Positions 46,821 through 57,470 are shown, numbered from the stretch's first letter. The stretch: DNA of 64,000 nt from Soehngenia sp. (GCA_024637045.1 JAGXFX010000003.1:1-64000), one strand, 5' to 3'. Program-made: numbers and translations. Notes: generated by a model from the letters alone, not told the origin.

Positions 46821-49568
46821 ATGGATCGGACTATTTTTGTTGCCATGTATAGCAATGCTGCCTTACTGTTGGTTTTATCAGTAATTTACGAGGTTACGTA
46901 TTTTATTCCATCCAGATATCGTCGTATTAAACCAATTTTCGATGGGCTTCTGATTGCCTTGATATGTACAGCAATTATGAATATGCCTTTAATTCTTCAA
47001 CCAGGTATAGTATTCGACACTAGGTCAATCCTTATTAGTGTGACGGGCCTGTTTTTTGGCCTAATTCCGACAATAATCACAGTGGCGGTGGCTTCCTTTA
47101 TTAGAGTGGGTATCGGTGGAGTCGGAACAATGACCGGACTCGCAGTCATAATGACCAGTGCAATTATTGGTTTGGCTTGGCGGCAGTGGCTGTATCCGAA
47201 GGAGACCAAGTGGCGCTGGTTAAGTGTCTACGCCATGAGTGGAATCGTTCATGTCGCCATGCTTGCCTTTATGCTCTTGCTTCCCTCCCCTGAAGATTTG
47301 AACACCATTCGTGAAATTGCTTTACCAATAATGGTAATTTATCCGATTGCATCTGTCCTGCTCAGTCTGCTGCTTATGCGACAACAGGATCTTAGGAGTA
47401 CGCAAGCTGCTGAACGCAAAGCCAATAAAGACTATCAGTTGTTGTTCCGTGAAATGGTAGACGGTTTTGCATTGCATGAGATTATTTGTGATGAAGAGGG
47501 GATGCCAATAGATTATAGATTTCTTGCAATAAACCCTGCGTTTGAACGAATGACCGGTCTTAAGCAAGAGGATATTGTTGGCAGGACGGTTATGGAGGTT
47601 TTACCAGATACCGAACCATTCTGGATAGAAACATTCGGAAGAGTTGTTTTAACAGGGAAACCCGTAGTGTTTACCAATTTTGCAATTGCCCTAAAAAAGC
47701 ACTTCAAGGTCAGTGCCTACCCGTCGTCATCAAATCAATTTGCTGTAACCTTTTCTGATATCACAGAACAAATAGAGGCTAAGGAAAGGGAAATGGAAAG
47801 CCTGTCAAGACTTAAGGGCCTGCTTGACAACAGCCCAAGCCCAATCGTGATTATTGACGAACATGGAAGATTTGTAGAAGTTTCTGCTGTAGCGGAAAAA
47901 ATTATGGGGTTGCCAAAAGAAGAAATCTACATGAAAGAAGTAGCTCAAGTTGCACCTCCTGATATGGCTAAAAAGGCATTATATGTGTTGTCACAGTCGT
48001 CAGATGACGGCCAGTTTCTTGAAAATATTGATGTTTTTGAGTTTGATGGAAACAAACGATATTTTGAAAGCCGAGTATTTCCGATTCATGTTCCGGATCA
48101 AAACACAGAATTATTTGGTTATCTTGGAATTGACATAACTGATCGTATAGTTGCGGAGCATGCTTTGAAAGAAAACGAAGAGAAACACACAAGTTACATT
48201 GAGAATGCTCCCTATGGAGTTTTTGTAACAGATGAAAACGGACAGTATGTTGAAGCGAATATTAGTGCATCATCCATAACAGGGTACAGTAGAGAAGAAT
48301 TATTAAAAATGTCCTTACAAGACATTACAGCTGAGGAATTTATGGAATCAGCATTGCAACATTTCGAAAAATTGGAAAGTTTAGGTCATATGAATGGAGA
48401 GTTTAAATACATTCATAAAAATGGATCACTACGGTGGTGGAGTGTAAATTCTGTGAAGCTATCGGAAAACAGATATCTTGGTTTCTGCAATGATATAACA
48501 GAAAAGAAGGATGCAGAAGCGAACCTGATTTACCTGATTAATCATGATCATCTGACTGGTTTATATAACCGTAAGTTCTATGAAGCCGAACTAAAGCGTG
48601 TCGATATTGAGAGTGAACTGCCGTTATCTATTATTGTTGCAGATATCAACGGCCTGAAACTCATCAACGACTCCTTTGGTGACTCCGAAGGAGATAAAAT
48701 CATCATTGAAGCGGCAAAACTCTTAAGTCGTTGTTGCAGACAAGGAGATATTCTTTTCAGAATCGGTGGAGATGAGTTCAAGATTATTTTACCAAAAACC
48801 AACATTGAATCAGCAATGAAACAGTTGGAGAGCATTCATGCTGCCTGTGAACAATACAACTTAAATACTGTTAACGAAGCATATCATATCAACCTGTCAT
48901 TAGGTACTGCTACGAAAGATAATGTAAAAACTGATTTTGCAGAGGTTTCTATAAGAGCGGAAGATTATATGAATCAGCGCAAGCTATTAGAAAAGAACAG
49001 CTCATACAGTGGTATCATTTCAGCGATAAAAGCTACTATGCTAGAAAAAAGTAATGAGACCGAATTACATGCAGAGAGAATCGCTCAATTATCTAGAAAA
49101 GTTGGCATTGTATTCAACTTGTCACAGATAGAGCTTGATCAGATTGAATTATTGGCAACACTTCATGACATCGGGAAAGTGGGAATTCCTGAGCGTATTG
49201 TGAAGAAGCCTGGTAATCTGAATCATGATGAGTGGGTTCAAATGAAAAAGCATCCTGAGATTGGATACAGAATTGCAATGTCTTCACCTAATCTTGCCCC
49301 AATCGCAAATTATATACTATGTCATCATGAGCGATGGGACGGAAACGGTTATCCCCGTAACCTCAAAGGTACTGAGATACCATTGATTTCGAGGATAATA
49401 GCGGTTGTTGATGCATATGATGCAATGACTGAAGATCGGGTTTACCGAAAAGCAATGACATATGAAGCAGCAATTGAGGAGATAGTGAAATGTGCTGGAA
49501 CACAATTTGACCCCGAAGTTGCTAAGATATTTGTTGAGGTTATATCTGACAAAGAGGTTTTTATTTAG
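46821..49568 (+). CDS. Membrane PAS/GGDEF/HD-GYP protein with 5TMR-LYT-like sensor
   Basis: The 915-residue protein has six N-terminal membrane segments (about 1-195) resembling the 5TM-5TMR_LYT sensor, including a GLFFGLIPTIITVAVASFIR-like helix, then three PAS domains (about 205-325, 330-455, 456-575), GGDEF (about 578-735, IGGDEF near 647) and HD-GYP (about 740-915, LHDIGKVGIPE near 780 and HHERWDGNGYP). Both c-di-GMP catalytic motifs look intact. ATG 46821 follows AAGGAGG by 7 bases; an ATG 30 bases earlier overlaps it. It is closely related in layout to the disrupted protein at 42521. A terminator follows. Confidence 0.93.
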   Translation: MDRTIFVAMYSNAALLLVLSVIYEVTYFIPSRYRRIKPIFDGLLIALICTAIMNMPLILQPGIVFDTRSILISVTGLFFGLIPTIITVAVASFIRVGIGGVGTMTGLAVIMTSAIIGLAWRQWLYPKETKWRWLSVYAMSGIVHVAMLAFMLLLPSPEDLNTIREIALPIMVIYPIASVLLSLLLMRQQDLRSTQAAERKANKDYQLLFREMVDGFALHEIICDEEGMPIDYRFLAINPAFERMTGLKQEDIVGRTVMEVLPDTEPFWIETFGRVVLTGKPVVFTNFAIALKKHFKVSAYPSSSNQFAVTFSDITEQIEAKEREMESLSRLKGLLDNSPSPIVIIDEHGRFVEVSAVAEKIMGLPKEEIYMKEVAQVAPPDMAKKALYVLSQSSDDGQFLENIDVFEFDGNKRYFESRVFPIHVPDQNTELFGYLGIDITDRIVAEHALKENEEKHTSYIENAPYGVFVTDENGQYVEANISASSITGYSREELLKMSLQDITAEEFMESALQHFEKLESLGHMNGEFKYIHKNGSLRWWSVNSVKLSENRYLGFCNDITEKKDAEANLIYLINHDHLTGLYNRKFYEAELKRVDIESELPLSIIVADINGLKLINDSFGDSEGDKIIIEAAKLLSRCCRQGDILFRIGGDEFKIILPKTNIESAMKQLESIHAACEQYNLNTVNEAYHINLSLGTATKDNVKTDFAEVSIRAEDYMNQRKLLEKNSSYSGIISAIKATMLEKSNETELHAERIAQLSRKVGIVFNLSQIELDQIELLATLHDIGKVGIPERIVKKPGNLNHDEWVQMKKHPEIGYRIAMSSPNLAPIANYILCHHERWDGNGYPRNLKGTEIPLISRIIAVVDAYDAMTEDRVYRKAMTYEAAIEEIVKCAGTQFDPEVAKIFVEVISDKEVFI

Positions 49569-49584
49569 GCTAATTCATGAAAAA

Positions 49585-49625
49585 CACCGGCTAACTATAA
49601 ACTAATATAGCTAGCCGGTGCTTTT
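49585..49625. terminator. Bidirectional terminator
   Basis: CACCGGCTAACTATA and TATAGCTAGCCGGTG pair, with A-rich and CTTTT flanks. It separates convergent genes. Confidence 0.75.
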
Positions 49626-49661
49626 GACTTAGTGTGTCAATTATTACCTTAACTACTTCTC

Positions 49662-50693
49662 CTATCCGATCTCGTGAACTTCAAGGTCACGGTCTTGCAT
49701 TATCCAAGTATCATTTTCATAACGGAAGGTGATGGTTATGGTGTAATGTCCTACCATCTCTGTTGTGGTTTCCTGTATCATCTGATACTCTCTAGGATGA
49801 ACCATTTCCAATTGATAGTCTCGATCTTCAATAATTGTAGTAATGCCATCCTTTGGAGGTAGTACAAGTTCTCCGTCCATATACTCATAGTAATTATCTA
49901 CATAGGTTACTACAAGCTCGCGATCTGCTATTTCAGAGATATAATCAATTAAATTTTCTTTGTTGTCATAATCACTTACAACCCAGCTGTCACCTTCTGT
50001 TTCTTGATAAAGTCTATTTTGAAACTCTGCATCCAAAGCTAATGCATCATATTCATTGAAGTCTTCGGTGTGAATCATATCCTCAACCAGAATAACAAAC
50101 AGTTTTGAGGCTTCTGCTCTTGTGCTTGTTCTATCTGCACGGAAGGTGTTATCTGAAGGATAGCCCTCTATAATGCCAAGTTCAACCGCAGTATAGATAT
50201 AGGGTGCAAATTCAGCTTTGATTTCAGCGGCATCTGCAAAGCTTAATTGTCCACTTTGAAGCTCTTCACCTGATGCCTTAACAATAATCTTTGTCATTTC
50301 CTTACGGGTGATTGGACGATTATAGTTCTCAAACTCATCTTCTTCAATCAGTTCAAGCTCAATTGCTTTTGAAACGTAAGGATCAAACCATACTCCGGAT
50401 GTTCCCTCTTGATAGTAGCTAAGGGATTCAACCGTTATTTTAATAAATTCTGCAACAGTTATCTGACCATTAGGCCTGAACGTTTTGTCTGGATAGCCTT
50501 CTATAAGATCCAGTGTAACCAATTTTGATACGTAGTCAATAAACCATTCTTCACCAGTTACATCATGGAATTCTATCTCCAATTCTACGGATTGGGTGTG
50601 GTTCTGTGAAAAGACGCTTATTGGACTTAATGCCATGGCTAGTATCATAATAGCCAGCAGCTTTGTATTTACAAACTTTTTCTTGAAATTCAA
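49662..50693 (-). CDS. SLH-domain surface protein
   Basis: The 343-residue secreted protein has a signal peptide (KLLAIMILAMALSPISVFS), then three SLH domains (about 40-210: FHDVTGEEWFIDYV, YVSKAIELELIEE, FRADRTSTRAEASKLF) and a C-terminal region of about 120 residues of unknown fold (YYEYMDGELVLPPK, TITFRYENDTWIMQD). The start is TTG 50693, 8 bases after AAAGGAG; a TTG 18 bases earlier overlaps that site. SLH domains attach it to the wall. It is monocistronic on the minus strand. Confidence 0.88.
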   Translation of the reverse strand: MNFKKKFVNTKLLAIMILAMALSPISVFSQNHTQSVELEIEFHDVTGEEWFIDYVSKLVTLDLIEGYPDKTFRPNGQITVAEFIKITVESLSYYQEGTSGVWFDPYVSKAIELELIEEDEFENYNRPITRKEMTKIIVKASGEELQSGQLSFADAAEIKAEFAPYIYTAVELGIIEGYPSDNTFRADRTSTRAEASKLFVILVEDMIHTEDFNEYDALALDAEFQNRLYQETEGDSWVVSDYDNKENLIDYISEIADRELVVTYVDNYYEYMDGELVLPPKDGITTIIEDRDYQLEMVHPREYQMIQETTTEMVGHYTITITFRYENDTWIMQDRDLEVHEIG

Positions 50694-50940
50694 CGTAATC
50701 GCTCCTTTCAAATCTCCTAATCATACTTATTATTAATTTACCCGAGGATGATTCAAAGAAACACAGGGCATAAGAATCGACAGCTTCAGAAAAAAAGATT
50801 GTACTTCCTAAATGGATTAGAATGTTTGCATGAATTAATACAGGGTATTTAAAAACTCATAATAAGCATAACTATAAATCTATAAAACGATTCCTAGTTT
50901 TATTAGATTTTCCTATCAAATTCCTTGAAAGGAGCATAAA

Positions 50941-51516
50941 ATGACAGCGTTTATAAATCCACCAAAGAAAATCCCAATGTTTTTAAGACCGGGAATTTGG
51001 ATAGCAAAGAAGATTACCGGAATGGATCTTGAGATTCCGAAGCTATTGTCTTGGTATCCGAAAGCTGCTATCGGGTCGGCTGTTTTAGAGTCACTTGTCG
51101 CTCATAAGGACAAAAAAATAACTGAGAGGATGCTAAAACTCGTTCGTATGCAAGCTTCTTTTGCTGCTTCTTGTCCTTTCTGCATAGATATGAATTCTTC
51201 TGAATATGTAAAATCTGGGATAACACCTGAAGAATTATCTGCTCTTCAAAACAGCAATCTAATACCCACAGTCAATACATTTACAAAAAGAGAAAAATTA
51301 GCATTGGAGTATGCAGTGTTGATTTCAAAATCACCACTTTCTTTTCCGGGAGAGTTTATTAAATCTTTAAAGGAAAATTTTGATGAACGCGAGATCGTTA
51401 TTCTCGCAAGTACAGCTGCTCAAGTTAATTATTGGGCTAGGTTGATACAGGCTCTGGGTGTTCCGCCAGCGGGTTTTTCAGGATCTTGTCAGATACCAGA
51501 AATAAAAGAGCTGTAA
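50941..51516 (+). CDS. Carboxymuconolactone decarboxylase-family protein, histidine missing
   Basis: The 191-residue protein has the CMD fold with C78-P-F-C81-I-D-M-N, in the place of the usual CxxC-x-D-M-H. The proton-relay histidine is asparagine (N85), so peroxidase activity is doubtful. A second pair of markers is LASTAAQVNYWARLIQALGVP at the C-terminus, typical of the family. AAAGGAG precedes the ATG. It is separate from its neighbours. Confidence 0.85.
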   Translation: MTAFINPPKKIPMFLRPGIWIAKKITGMDLEIPKLLSWYPKAAIGSAVLESLVAHKDKKITERMLKLVRMQASFAASCPFCIDMNSSEYVKSGITPEELSALQNSNLIPTVNTFTKREKLALEYAVLISKSPLSFPGEFIKSLKENFDEREIVILASTAAQVNYWARLIQALGVPPAGFSGSCQIPEIKEL

Positions 51517-51560
51517 TAGTTGGGTGGTAGTATTCTCCAGTTATTATTAAACATGATAAA

Positions 51561-51592
51561 AGGCTATCAGAATTTTGGTTACCTGATAGCCT
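51561..51592. terminator. Terminator between convergent genes
   Basis: AGGCTATCAG and CTGATAGCCT pair; on the minus strand the stem is followed by TTTTATC, serving the DUF302 gene. The plus-strand side has a weak T-tract. Confidence 0.65.
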
Positions 51593-51658
51593 AATAAATC
51601 TTGATTCAATTTAATAATTGAGAGTATCACTAAACTCACTTGTCAATTCAGAAGAATT

Positions 51659-52045
51659 TTACTTTGCCTGCTCCATTGCTGCCATTAGTTCCTTCTCAAT
51701 ATTTGAGGCAATCTCAGACAACTTGCTACTACCAAAACCTTTTATAAGCTCCGTGGGATTAAGCATGCCAATGAATACTGATCCCTTATCCTCATAAACT
51801 GCCATCTTGCAAGGTAGCAACAATCCTGCTTCAATGTTTATTTCAAGGATTTCTTTAGCCTGCTTGGGATTGCATACCTCTAGGACCTTGAAGTTACCTT
51901 CATAATCCAATCCTTTGCTTTTAAGTGTTTCTTCGAAATCCAGCTCCCATAATACCCCGAAGCCTCTTTCCTTAAGACTTTTCTTAATTGCCTCCAATGA
52001 TTCTTCGTAGCTTTTTTCGGTCATAACTTTATATTTGATATCCAT
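51659..52045 (-). CDS. DUF302 family protein
   Basis: The 128-residue protein matches the DUF302 fold (a TBP-like domain): IKKSLKERGFGVLWELDF, FKVLEVCNPKQAKEILE and LLPCKMAVYEDKGSVFIG. Function is unknown, though members sit beside redox or heavy-metal genes. C near 57 and C near 79 could bind a metal or thiol, which is speculation. AAAGGAGG precedes the ATG. It is monocistronic, and the 292 bases between it and the next gene hold nothing recognisable. Confidence 0.88.
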   Translation of the reverse strand: MDIKYKVMTEKSYEESLEAIKKSLKERGFGVLWELDFEETLKSKGLDYEGNFKVLEVCNPKQAKEILEINIEAGLLLPCKMAVYEDKGSVFIGMLNPTELIKGFGSSKLSEIASNIEKELMAAMEQAK

Positions 52046-52337
52046 CTAAATCCTCCTTTGATTTATTAGTGCCTAGCAATTACATACCCTTAGGAAGTAT
52101 AAATATTCAACCTTAACGTCTCGATTTTAGGATATATTGTAGCTATAAGTTATGGAATCATATGTCAATATTTGTATTCCAACATTTCACAATCGAATTA
52201 CTGGTCGGATAAATTCAATAATAATCTGAAATTAGATTGATTAATACCAGAATAAGTTTTATTATGCCTAAAGTATGGTATATGAGTAATGATGAGTAGT
52301 TTTGTTTATTAATGTGATAATGGAGGAGATGATGCTG

Positions 52338-53552
52338 ATGAAAACCATTGCTGTTGCAGGTACATATGATAGCAAGGCAGAGGAGTTGGGTTTTATTAAG
52401 GATGTTCTTGAAGGTGTTGGTCTGAATACGCTGACGATCAACTGTGGTGTCTTTAAACCGGAGGTTCACACTGATGTCAAGAGCATTGATATTGCTGCTG
52501 ATATCGGTGAGAATTTAATTGAAATAGCAGCAAAAAAAGATAGGTCCCTTGGAACCGAAGTGATGTCAAAGGCAATGGAGAAGGCTATTCCAAGGCTGTA
52601 TGATGAAGGAAAGTTTGATGGAATTATTTCTCTTGGGGGAACTGGTGGTACATCCCTTGTTACTCCTGGAATGAGAGCTCTTCCTGTAGGAGTACCCAAG
52701 GTTATGGTTTCAACTGTAGCTTCTGGAAATGTATCTCAATATGTTGGTACCAGTGATATTATGATGGTTCCTTCAATTGTTGATGTATCCGGATTAAACT
52801 CAATATCAACCAGGATATTTACTAATGCTGCCCTTGCTGTTGCAGGGATGGTAAGTCTTGAGCATGAAGAGAAGGTACTGGATAAGAAACCCCTTATTGC
52901 TGCCACCATGTTTGGCGTTACTACACCATGTGTGAATATGGCAAGGGAGTATCTTGAGGATAAAGGCTATGAGGTTTTGGTTTTCCACGCAACAGGAACC
53001 GGTGGAAAAACCATGGAAAGATTAATAGAAGAAGGATACTTTAAAGGTGTACTCGATCTCACAACAACTGAGTGGTGTGATGAGTTGGTTGGTGGAGTAC
53101 TTGCTGCCGGGCCTAACAGACTTGAAGCTGCTGGAAAGGCTAAGATTCCTCAGGTGGTTTCTGTTGGAGCATTGGATATGGTCAACTACGGACCAATTGA
53201 TACAGTTCCTGAGAAGTACAAGGACAGGAATCTATACAAGCACAACCCAACAGTTACATTGATGAGAACAACTGTTGAAGAAAACAAGAAGCTTGGTGAA
53301 ATAATTGCAGAAAAGCTTAATATGGCTGAGGGACCAACGGTCATGATGCTGCCACTTAAAGGTGTTTCGATGATTGATGCCGAGGGCCAGCCTTTCTTTG
53401 GACCAGTTGAGGATCAGATGTTGTTTGATATGTTAAGAAAGAATATTGACAGAACAAAGGTTGAGCTTATTGAGATGGACAATAATATTAATGATGAAGA
53501 GTTTGCTTTGGCAGCTGCAATGAAATTAGTAGATTTGATTGAGGGGCGATAA
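52338..53552 (+). CDS. Tm-1-like ATP-binding (UPF0261) protein
   Basis: The 404-residue protein starts [19 protein letters not shown] and contains [35 protein letters not shown] in pieces, notably GGTGGTSL and [13 protein letters not shown]. This is the N-terminal half of the tomato antiviral protein Tm-1, an ATP-binding domain of unknown enzymatic role. Four in-frame starts cluster here; ATG 52338 lies 9 bases after AGGAG and agrees with homologues. The TIM-barrel partner follows 5 bases after the stop. Confidence 0.9.
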   Translation: MKTIAVAGTYDSKAEELGFIKDVLEGVGLNTLTINCGVFKPEVHTDVKSIDIAADIGENLIEIAAKKDRSLGTEVMSKAMEKAIPRLYDEGKFDGIISLGGTGGTSLVTPGMRALPVGVPKVMVSTVASGNVSQYVGTSDIMMVPSIVDVSGLNSISTRIFTNAALAVAGMVSLEHEEKVLDKKPLIAATMFGVTTPCVNMAREYLEDKGYEVLVFHATGTGGKTMERLIEEGYFKGVLDLTTTEWCDELVGGVLAAGPNRLEAAGKAKIPQVVSVGALDMVNYGPIDTVPEKYKDRNLYKHNPTVTLMRTTVEENKKLGEIIAEKLNMAEGPTVMMLPLKGVSMIDAEGQPFFGPVEDQMLFDMLRKNIDRTKVELIEMDNNINDEEFALAAAMKLVDLIEGR

Positions 53553-53557
53553 TTGAT

Positions 53558-54391
53558 ATGGATAGACAACTGGTAATTAAGAGACTTAGGGAACAGGTTG
53601 AAAATGGTAAGGCAATTATAGGGGCCGGAGCTGGAACTGGAATCTCTGCCAAGAGTGCTGAAAAAGGCGGAGTTGACTTGATTATTATTTACAACTCCGG
53701 AAGATACAGAATGGCTGGTCGTGGATCTCTGGCAGGGTTAATGCCATATGGAGATGCTAATCAGATTGTTGTTGAGATGGGTAGTGAAGTGCTGCCGATT
53801 GTAAGTGACACTCCTGTTCTTGCAGGAGTTTGTGGAACGGATCCATTCAGGATTATGGAGAAATTCCTCGAGCAGTTAAAAGCGCAGGGCTTTGCGGGAG
53901 TTCAAAACTTTCCTACAGTGGGACTGATTGACGGGGTATTCCGACAAAACCTTGAAGAGACCGGAATGGGCTATGACCTTGAGGTTGATCTGATTAGAAA
54001 GGCTCATAAACTGGGTCTTGTTACCACTCCATATGTATTTGATACTGGGCAGGCCAGAAAGATGGCAAAAGCTGGTGCTGATGTAATTGTTGCACATATG
54101 GGTCTTACCACCAAGGGATCAATTGGTGCCCAGACTTCTTTGACCCTTGACGAATCTGTTGTCAGGGTACAGGAAATTTGCGATGCAGGTAAAGAAGTTA
54201 ATCCTGATGTTATTGTTCTTTGTCATGGTGGACCAATTGCCATGCCTGAGGATGCAAAGTATGTTCTGGAAAGAACAGAGGGAGTATCCGGATTCTTTGG
54301 AGCATCAAGCATTGAAAGGCTTCCAACTGAGGTTGCGATCAAACAGCAGGTTGAGGATTTTAAGAAGATTAATTTGAAAAAACATGTGTAA
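53558..54391 (+). CDS. TIM-barrel phosphoenolpyruvate-hydrolase-family protein
   Basis: The 277-residue protein is a TIM barrel related to the C-terminal half of Tm-1 and the so-called phosphoenolpyruvate hydrolase family: [55 protein letters not shown] and [16 protein letters not shown]. The sequence does not establish the reaction. GAGGGGCGAT provides a ribosome site, and the gene follows the Tm-1-like stop by 5 bases, so the two are one operon. A terminator follows. Confidence 0.88.
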   Translation: MDRQLVIKRLREQVENGKAIIGAGAGTGISAKSAEKGGVDLIIIYNSGRYRMAGRGSLAGLMPYGDANQIVVEMGSEVLPIVSDTPVLAGVCGTDPFRIMEKFLEQLKAQGFAGVQNFPTVGLIDGVFRQNLEETGMGYDLEVDLIRKAHKLGLVTTPYVFDTGQARKMAKAGADVIVAHMGLTTKGSIGAQTSLTLDESVVRVQEICDAGKEVNPDVIVLCHGGPIAMPEDAKYVLERTEGVSGFFGASSIERLPTEVAIKQQVEDFKKINLKKHV

Positions 54392-54407
54392 GTAAAATTA
54401 GAATTAG

Positions 54408-54443
54408 ACAGGCAAGCTGAATTTTTGGCTTACCTGTTTTTTT
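54408..54443 (+). terminator. Terminator after the TIM-barrel gene
   Basis: ACAGGCAAGC and GCTTACCTGT pair with one mismatch, followed by seven Ts. Confidence 0.8.
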
Positions 54444-54555
54444 GTTGCGGAAACATTTCCAATTCTGCATAAAAACGATATAATACTATGGACCGGATTC
54501 TGAAAAATGAATGAATTGATATATTGTGAATAGATTATGTTGTTAGGAGCTGCTT

Positions 54556-56136
54556 ATGAAAAGAGTAATATTGTTGGTTTGCATAGTAATGGGAATAATT
54601 TTTACTCAACCTTCCTACTCGGATGCTGAAGTCTACAAGGTAGCTGGTGATCGTGACTTTCCTCCTTATGAATACGTCGATGATGACGGTAAATTCAAAG
54701 GGTTTAATGTTGATCTTCTTAAAGCGATCAGTCTTGTAACTGGTATGGAATTTGAGTTCCTCCCGATGAGCTGGGGGGATGCATATATTTCAGTTCATCA
54801 GGGGAAAGCTGATATTATCCAAGGTATGAAGGAGTCTGATGAAAGAAGGAATAAATTTTTGTTTTCTGAATCTCTTTTGATGAATTCGCAATCAATATTC
54901 GTATTGGATGAGAATACTGATATAAGGAGCGAAAATGACCTGACAGGAAAACTGGTAGCCCTTAATAAAGAGGACACTGTACTTGAAGAAATGAGTGAAA
55001 TCGAGAATGCAAAAATAATTGAATATGATACCCTTGGGGAAGCTCTTGATAGCCTATTAAATGGTGAAGTGGATGCTTTAGTTGGAAATACCCTGACGGT
55101 CAACTACTTGTGCAAGGAAAAGAACTCAATTGAGCTTGTCAAAATAGTTGGGGATTCCATAAATGAACAGAAGTATTCAATTGCTGTACATAGGAACAAT
55201 ACCGTTTTAATGGATAAGCTAAACGAAGGAATAAATGAGATACAGGAAAATGGTATGTATGACTCCTTGTACAGAAAATGGTTTGGGGCACCTATAAGAA
55301 ACATCAAGACAGATTATGAATTTCTGTGGAAAATGACATTGGGTTTAATTGCGGCTTTGTTTGTCTTAATCTATATCATAAAGAGTGCAAATGATAAGCT
55401 CAAGGCTGTTGTCAGTGCAAAGACTGAGGAACAAAAAGCTCTGATGTATGAATTAAGACACTACGACAAATTGCAATTTATGAACCAGATAATTTCATCG
55501 ATTGCTCATGAAATTAGAAATCCACTTACATCAATAAAGATTTATACAAATCAGATTAGGGACAAACTGGATAATCGTGATTTTATGCTTGCTGCATCTG
55601 AGGATATTCCTGTTGAGATTGATAGAATAGATGGGCTAATCAAGGAGTTCATGGAATACGCATCACCTCGAAGACCGGTTATTGCAAATATAAACCTGTA
55701 CGAAGAAATTGTAAGCTCAATCAAGCTGGCTAAATTTCAAATCAATAAGATAAAGATTGAGCTCAATATCGACAAGTCGATTTATTTTAGATTTGATATA
55801 TCTCAATTTAAGCAGATAATAATCAACATCCTATTAAACAGTAATGATGCAGTAAAGGATGTGGAGGAGCCTGTTATTGAGATATCCGCAATGGAGGATG
55901 GAGAAGAAGTAGAGATTACTTTTAAGGACAATGGTTACGGTATGAAAGATGAGAATCTTCAATATATATTTGAACCTTTCTACACGACAAAGGAATATGG
56001 CAATGGTGTGGGGATGTTTGTTGTAAAGCAGATTATCGATGACAATGGTGGAAGCATTGTTGCTGAAAGTGATGGAGAAAATCTGGGGATGAGCATTAAA
56101 GTGAGGGTTAAGAGGGGTGAGATAATTGAAGAATAA
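54556..56136 (+). CDS. Sensor histidine kinase with periplasmic substrate-binding domain (second)
   Basis: The 526-residue protein has a signal peptide (VILLVCIVMGIIFTQPSYS), a type-3 solute-binding domain (about 27-250: YKVAGDRDFPPYEYVDDDG, ADIIQGMKESDERRNKFLFSE), one membrane segment (about 258-280), HisKA with SSIAHEIRNPLTSI (phospho-His H318) and HATPase_c with DNGYGMKDE and GNGVGMFV. It lacks the PAS domain of the kinase at 28517. AGGAG precedes the ATG. Its C-terminus overlaps the regulator start by 11 bases, so both are one operon. The ligand is likely an amino-acid-like solute, possibly that of the downstream GltS-type transporter. Confidence 0.93.
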   Translation: MKRVILLVCIVMGIIFTQPSYSDAEVYKVAGDRDFPPYEYVDDDGKFKGFNVDLLKAISLVTGMEFEFLPMSWGDAYISVHQGKADIIQGMKESDERRNKFLFSESLLMNSQSIFVLDENTDIRSENDLTGKLVALNKEDTVLEEMSEIENAKIIEYDTLGEALDSLLNGEVDALVGNTLTVNYLCKEKNSIELVKIVGDSINEQKYSIAVHRNNTVLMDKLNEGINEIQENGMYDSLYRKWFGAPIRNIKTDYEFLWKMTLGLIAALFVLIYIIKSANDKLKAVVSAKTEEQKALMYELRHYDKLQFMNQIISSIAHEIRNPLTSIKIYTNQIRDKLDNRDFMLAASEDIPVEIDRIDGLIKEFMEYASPRRPVIANINLYEEIVSSIKLAKFQINKIKIELNIDKSIYFRFDISQFKQIIINILLNSNDAVKDVEEPVIEISAMEDGEEVEITFKDNGYGMKDENLQYIFEPFYTTKEYGNGVGMFVVKQIIDDNGGSIVAESDGENLGMSIKVRVKRGEIIEE

Positions 56137-57469
56137 ACTGCTTGTTGTCGATGATGAACCAAAAATACTAAGGTCGCTGAAATTTCTACTAGAGAATGAT
56201 TTTCAGGTATTCACAAGTGAAAATTCAAAGGACGCTTTAAATACTTTCAAGGATGAAAGCATCAGCCTGGTTCTCCTTGATTTAAGGCTAAAGGATGACA
56301 ACGGAATAGATCTTATGAAGAAATTCCTGGAGATTGAATCAAAGGCAATAATAATAATTATGACTGCATACTCAACCTTGGAAAATTCAATCAAGGCAAT
56401 AAAATCCGGTGCATACTACTTTATTACAAAACCAATTGATAATGAACAGCTTAAACTACTGCTCCATACAGCAGATGAAAAGCTGAATATGATGAATAAA
56501 ATCAACAATCTCCAGGGGCATATAAGAAAGGACATTATTGGCAACTCACCCAGGATAAGAAAAATCAATGAGGTTATTGATAGGGTAAAGAACACCAATG
56601 CTACTATTCTAATAACAGGTGAAAGTGGAACAGGCAAGGAACTGATTGCACAGAAGATTCATGGTACCAGCAACAGGGCGGGCAAACCCTACGTAGCAAT
56701 AAACTGTGCTGCCATGCCTGGCGAGCTTTTGGAAAGTGAGCTCTTTGGTTACAAGAAAGGTGCTTTTACTGGGGCTCAGAAGGATGAGATTGGAGTAATT
56801 AGAAGGGCTGATAAGGGAACGCTTATTCTTGATGAAATAGGTGAGATGGATTTAAGGCTTCAGTCAAAACTCCTAAGGTTCCTTCAGGACAAGGAAGTAA
56901 GACCAATTGGTGATGCCACAAGTCACCAGGTCGATATTCGTATAATCTGCATTACAAACAGAAACTTAAAAAAAGAAGTGGAAGCTGGAAACTTCAGGGA
57001 GGATCTTTACTACAGAATCAATGTTATAAACATCATCACACCTCTTCTAAGGGAACGAATTGATGACTTGAAGTATCTGGTGCCATATTTTATCGACAAG
57101 TACAATATCTCCTTTGACAAAAAAGTTAAGGGAATAACTGATGAGGCTTATGAAATTCTCACCAACTACAGTTTCCAGGGTAACATCAGAGAGCTTGAGA
57201 ATATCATCCAAAGGGCGGTACTTTTAAGTATCTCGGAGTACATTGATGCAGATTCATTGCATATCAGCCCACAGAAACCAATTGTAAACAGCGATAAGGC
57301 CAGCGATGATTTCCTCAGGATTTATAAAGGTGAAAGCATGAAGGAGATTGAAAAGAAGGTAATTGAGTTCGCACTCCGGAACAACAACGACAACAGAAAG
57401 TGGACAGCCGACAGTCTTGGAATAGGAGAACGAACACTAAGATACAAAATAAAAGAGTACAATCTGTAA
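56126..57469 (+). CDS. Sigma-54-dependent response regulator (second NtrC-type)
   Basis: The protein has 447 residues: receiver (1-115, D52 in LLDLRLKDDNG, MTAYST), AAA+ domain with GESGTGKE, GAFTGA (about 212), LILDEIGEM and a Fis-type HTH (WTADSLGIGERTLRYKIKEY). TTG 56126 follows GAGGGGTGAG by about 5 bases and overlaps the kinase. A strong terminator follows. The sigma-54 promoter 126 bases after the stop is the obvious target. Confidence 0.94.
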   Translation: MKNKLLVVDDEPKILRSLKFLLENDFQVFTSENSKDALNTFKDESISLVLLDLRLKDDNGIDLMKKFLEIESKAIIIIMTAYSTLENSIKAIKSGAYYFITKPIDNEQLKLLLHTADEKLNMMNKINNLQGHIRKDIIGNSPRIRKINEVIDRVKNTNATILITGESGTGKELIAQKIHGTSNRAGKPYVAINCAAMPGELLESELFGYKKGAFTGAQKDEIGVIRRADKGTLILDEIGEMDLRLQSKLLRFLQDKEVRPIGDATSHQVDIRIICITNRNLKKEVEAGNFREDLYYRINVINIITPLLRERIDDLKYLVPYFIDKYNISFDKKVKGITDEAYEILTNYSFQGNIRELENIIQRAVLLSISEYIDADSLHISPQKPIVNSDKASDDFLRIYKGESMKEIEKKVIEFALRNNNDNRKWTADSLGIGERTLRYKIKEYNL

Positions 57470-57470
57470 A

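Noticed and set aside
52046..52337. A sigma-54 promoter before the Tm-1-like gene
   Set aside because: No TGGC-N8-TTGC-like element is present with correct spacing.
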